Source of the DNA: Gemmatimonadota bacterium
Lineage (GTDB): Bacteria; Gemmatimonadota; Gemmatimonadetes; Longimicrobiales; RSA9
NCBI GenBank assembly: GCA_016207445.1
Contig: JACQPS010000377.1
Coordinates: 1-7,083, forward strand
Reading direction: 5' to 3'
DNA length: 7,083 nt
Shown here in pieces: positions 5,970 through 7,083 of the stretch; within the stretch, counting starts at the first letter, position 1; every line of letters starts with the position of its first letter. A program made the translations under genes and the position numbers. The notes beneath the pieces were generated by a model. It was given only the letters and a program-made list of their open reading frames with translations. It was not told the DNA's origin and ran no database searches.

Positions 5970-6173
5970 GTGCGCATCCGCAGGAAGAATCTCACCGTCG
6001 ATCAGAGCAAGCTCGATCGCGTCAAAGACCTTCTTGGCTGCAAGACCGAGACGGAGGCTATCGATCAAGCGCTCTCGCTCGTGCTCTTGCGTGAGGAGCT
6101 GGTCGAAGGTGTCGAGCGCATCGCCGGCACGGGAGGCGTCACCAACGTTTTCGCAAACGATGTGGAGCCGTGA
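5970..6173 (+). CDS. VapB-like ribbon-helix-helix antitoxin-type protein
   Basis: This 67-aa protein has the shape of VapB/DUF2191-type antitoxins: an N-terminal basic strand (RIRRKNLTV) followed by helices DQSKLDRVKDLLGCKTETEA and IDQALSLVLLREELVEGVER, then the tail IAGTGGVTNVF. The strand would insert into the DNA major groove as a dimer, and the tail would bind a partner protein. The GTG at 5970 is chosen because no other usual start codon lies near in frame and the RHH strand begins there; a longer reading through yraN is improbable. The ribosome binding site is weak (AGG about 8 nt upstream). It overlaps the next gene by 4 nt (GTGA). Usually such proteins pair with a PIN-domain VapC toxin, but none is present. 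Here it precedes a DUF4258 gene, so its role is either antitoxin or cassette repressor (inference). Confidence 0.8.
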   Translation: MRIRRKNLTVDQSKLDRVKDLLGCKTETEAIDQALSLVLLREELVEGVERIAGTGGVTNVFANDVEP

Positions 6174-6532
6174 AGCTGTACTTCGCCGATGATCCGGAGG
6201 AATGGTTGGACTGGCCTGTAATACTTCGACGTTGTTTTGACGAGGACCGGGTCTTCTACTCCCGCCACGCTCGAAACGAGATGCGCAACGAAGAGCTTGG
6301 TCCCATCTCGGACGGCGAGGTGTATGAGGCGATCGTCAGTGGAGATGTCATCGAGAGTTACCCGGAGGATCAGCCCTATCCGAGCGTTCTGGTGCTTGGG
6401 CAGACAAAGCGGAGCCGGCCGCTCCATATCGTGTGTGCCTATGCAAGACCGGATGACCGGGTTATTGTGGTCACCGTCTATCAGCCGGATCCTGAGCGTT
6501 GGGCAGCAGATTTTCGGCGGAGGAAATCATGA
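6170..6532 (+). CDS. DUF4258 domain protein, candidate RelE-like toxin
   Basis: This 120-aa protein carries the DUF4258 pattern: VFYSRHARNEMRNE (28-41, H33), ISDGEVYEAIVSGDVIESYP (46-65), PSVLVLG (71-77), RPLHIVCAYA (83-92, H86) and VIVVTVYQPDPERWAADFRRR (98-118). The family is considered RelE/MqsR-like from its fold and its frequent pairing with zinc-finger antitoxin genes, so an mRNA-interferase toxin role is plausible but not shown. The start is GTG at 6170, overlapping the RHH stop as GTGA; the first 27 residues precede the usual domain edge and could be an extension. It overlaps the following zinc-finger gene as ATGA, so all three are probably translationally coupled. GC in 6181-6240 is 30 of 60, far below the upstream genes. 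Confidence 0.85.
   Translation: MKLYFADDPEEWLDWPVILRRCFDEDRVFYSRHARNEMRNEELGPISDGEVYEAIVSGDVIESYPEDQPYPSVLVLGQTKRSRPLHIVCAYARPDDRVIVVTVYQPDPERWAADFRRRKS
6519..6523 (+). promoter_or_regulatory. Shine-Dalgarno of the zinc-finger gene
   Basis: GGAGG lies 5 nt before ATG 6529, inside the 3' end of the DUF4258 gene. It fixes the zinc-finger start. It is much stronger than the sites of the two upstream cassette genes, which fits an antitoxin made in excess over its toxin. Confidence 0.75.
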
Positions 6533-6759
6533 TCTGTGTGATCTGCCACGGAAACGAGATTGAATTGCAAGAAGTTCGAGAGGAGCTTGCACTCGGAACG
6601 GACATCGTGTGCGTCCCCATCCACGTGCTGGTGTGCCAGACGTGCGGAGAGCGCTACTACGACCGGAAGACGATGCGTCACCTCGAGGAGGTCGAGAGGC
6701 AGCTACGAGAGGGGAATGGCAGGCTCAGAGAAGTCGGCCGGGTCCTGATGTACGGGTAA
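6529..6759 (+). CDS. YgiT/MqsA-type zinc-finger protein without HTH domain, candidate antitoxin
   Basis: This 76-aa protein has two CxxC knuckles, C3-C6 (CVIC) and C36-C39 (CQTCGERYY), spaced as in the N-terminal zinc domain of MqsA/YgiT antitoxins, plus an extra C28. Between them is a beta-rich stretch (ALGTDIVCVPIHVLVCQTCG), followed by a helix (DRKTMRHLEEVERQLREGNG). The C-terminal XRE-type HTH of full-length MqsA (about 130 aa) is absent, so the protein should bind toxin but lacks the usual DNA-binding module. It follows the DUF4258 gene with an ATGA overlap and has its own good Shine-Dalgarno. This toxin-first order is that of mqsRA. Sampled GC is 50% (6541-6600), suggesting the cassette was acquired horizontally. 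Antitoxin function is inferred from family and context. Confidence 0.87.
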   Translation: MICVICHGNEIELQEVREELALGTDIVCVPIHVLVCQTCGERYYDRKTMRHLEEVERQLREGNGRLREVGRVLMYG

Positions 6760-6801
6760 TGGCAGCGGCGGACCACCGCGCATAGCACCTGCGAGGGCCA
6801 G

Positions 6802-6906
6802 CTATTGCTGAGCCATCTCCTGCAGCATCTCCCCCACGCGCATCACCCCCTTGCCACGCTCGAGCAGCGGTCGCGGCGTATGAAGCAGAAGAGTCCATTT
6901 CGCCGC
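6802..6906 (-). pseudogene. Possible gene-tail relic, minus strand
   Basis: A minus-strand frame of 34 codons runs from just after an in-frame TAA (6907-6909) to TAG (6802-6804). It reads about AKWTLLLHTPRPLLERGKG then VMRVGEMLQEMAQQ. Its last codons are strongly G/C-ending, like the native genes. It has no ATG upstream of the conserved-looking part and no Shine-Dalgarno; only internal GTG/ATG codons could serve as starts. It looks like the 3' remnant of a decayed gene rather than a complete one. Family not recognised. Confidence 0.3.
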
Positions 6907-6971
6907 TTATCCGGGTTCAGTGTGGGTTCGGGCGTACAATCAGTCCTACCGCATTTACGGCGAGCGCAGGC

Positions 6972-7083
6972 GCGGGCGAGGGCGATGGCGCGGGCACTGC
7001 GGGTGCAGAAGGCGCGGGCCTGGCCGGCCCCCCGCCCGCTGGTTACCCGAAGTGCCCGCGCCCGCGCGCGCGCCCTTGCCCGC
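6972..7083. repeat. Large imperfect inverted repeat at the window edge
   Basis: The outer arms 6972-6984 and 7071-7083 pair at 12 of 13 positions, the odd one being a G-T wobble. The inner arms 6987-7004 and 7045-7062 pair at 17 of 18. A 40-nt GC-rich centre (7005-7044) itself holds GCGGGC and GCCCGC. The whole could fold as one long cruciform or RNA hairpin. The right inner arm overlaps 7044-7063, which matches the repeat in the peptidase gene. The element may continue beyond the window. Confidence 0.7.

Noticed and set aside
6907..6960. GGTTCGGG sequence considered as part of a tRNA T-arm
   Set aside because: No cloverleaf can be built around it; acceptor and anticodon stems are missing.

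Overview
This is a GC-rich (roughly 70% in the core genes) bacterial chromosomal segment. A Smc C-terminus is followed by a secreted subtilisin ending in an FlgD-like 'YQNFPNPF' sorting-type domain. Together with the composition, this suggests an environmental member of the Gemmatimonadota or a neighbouring FCB-group lineage. That placement is inference, as no rRNA or other strong marker is present.

Positions 1-4973 are a tight, co-directional (+) run: the 3' end of smc, a secreted S8 peptidase overlapping the smc stop, an RNase Z-like metallo-beta-lactamase-fold hydrolase 6 nt later, a type I-beta DAHP synthase (aroF type, with its N-terminal regulatory domain), and a small conserved protein of about 99 aa with a strong ribosome binding site. 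These look like ordinary chromosomal genes. The peptidase has been altered by repeats: a REP-like GC palindrome supplies the start of its signal peptide, and a C-rich repeat forms its propeptide/catalytic linker.

Positions 4974-5466 are mostly non-coding. They hold one doubtful minus-strand small ORF, REP-like sequence, and a good terminator-like hairpin with a UUCG loop just before yraN. Positions 5467-5844 encode a YraN/UPF0102 nuclease-like protein.

From about 5845 the composition falls to near 50% GC in sampled lines. A compact three-gene cassette follows (5970-6759): a VapB-like ribbon-helix-helix protein, a DUF4258 (RelE-like) candidate toxin, and an HTH-less YgiT/MqsA-type zinc-finger protein. 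Both junctions are 4-nt stop/start overlaps. One candidate toxin between two different antitoxin-type proteins is the most interesting system here. A plausible division of labour is that the zinc-finger protein neutralises the toxin and the RHH protein supplies the DNA binding that the zinc-finger protein lacks.

The last 324 bases contain a short minus-strand gene-tail-like frame and a large imperfect inverted repeat running to the window edge. Part of that repeat matches the C-rich repeat inside the peptidase gene at 17 of 20 positions, indicating a dispersed repeat family in this genome.
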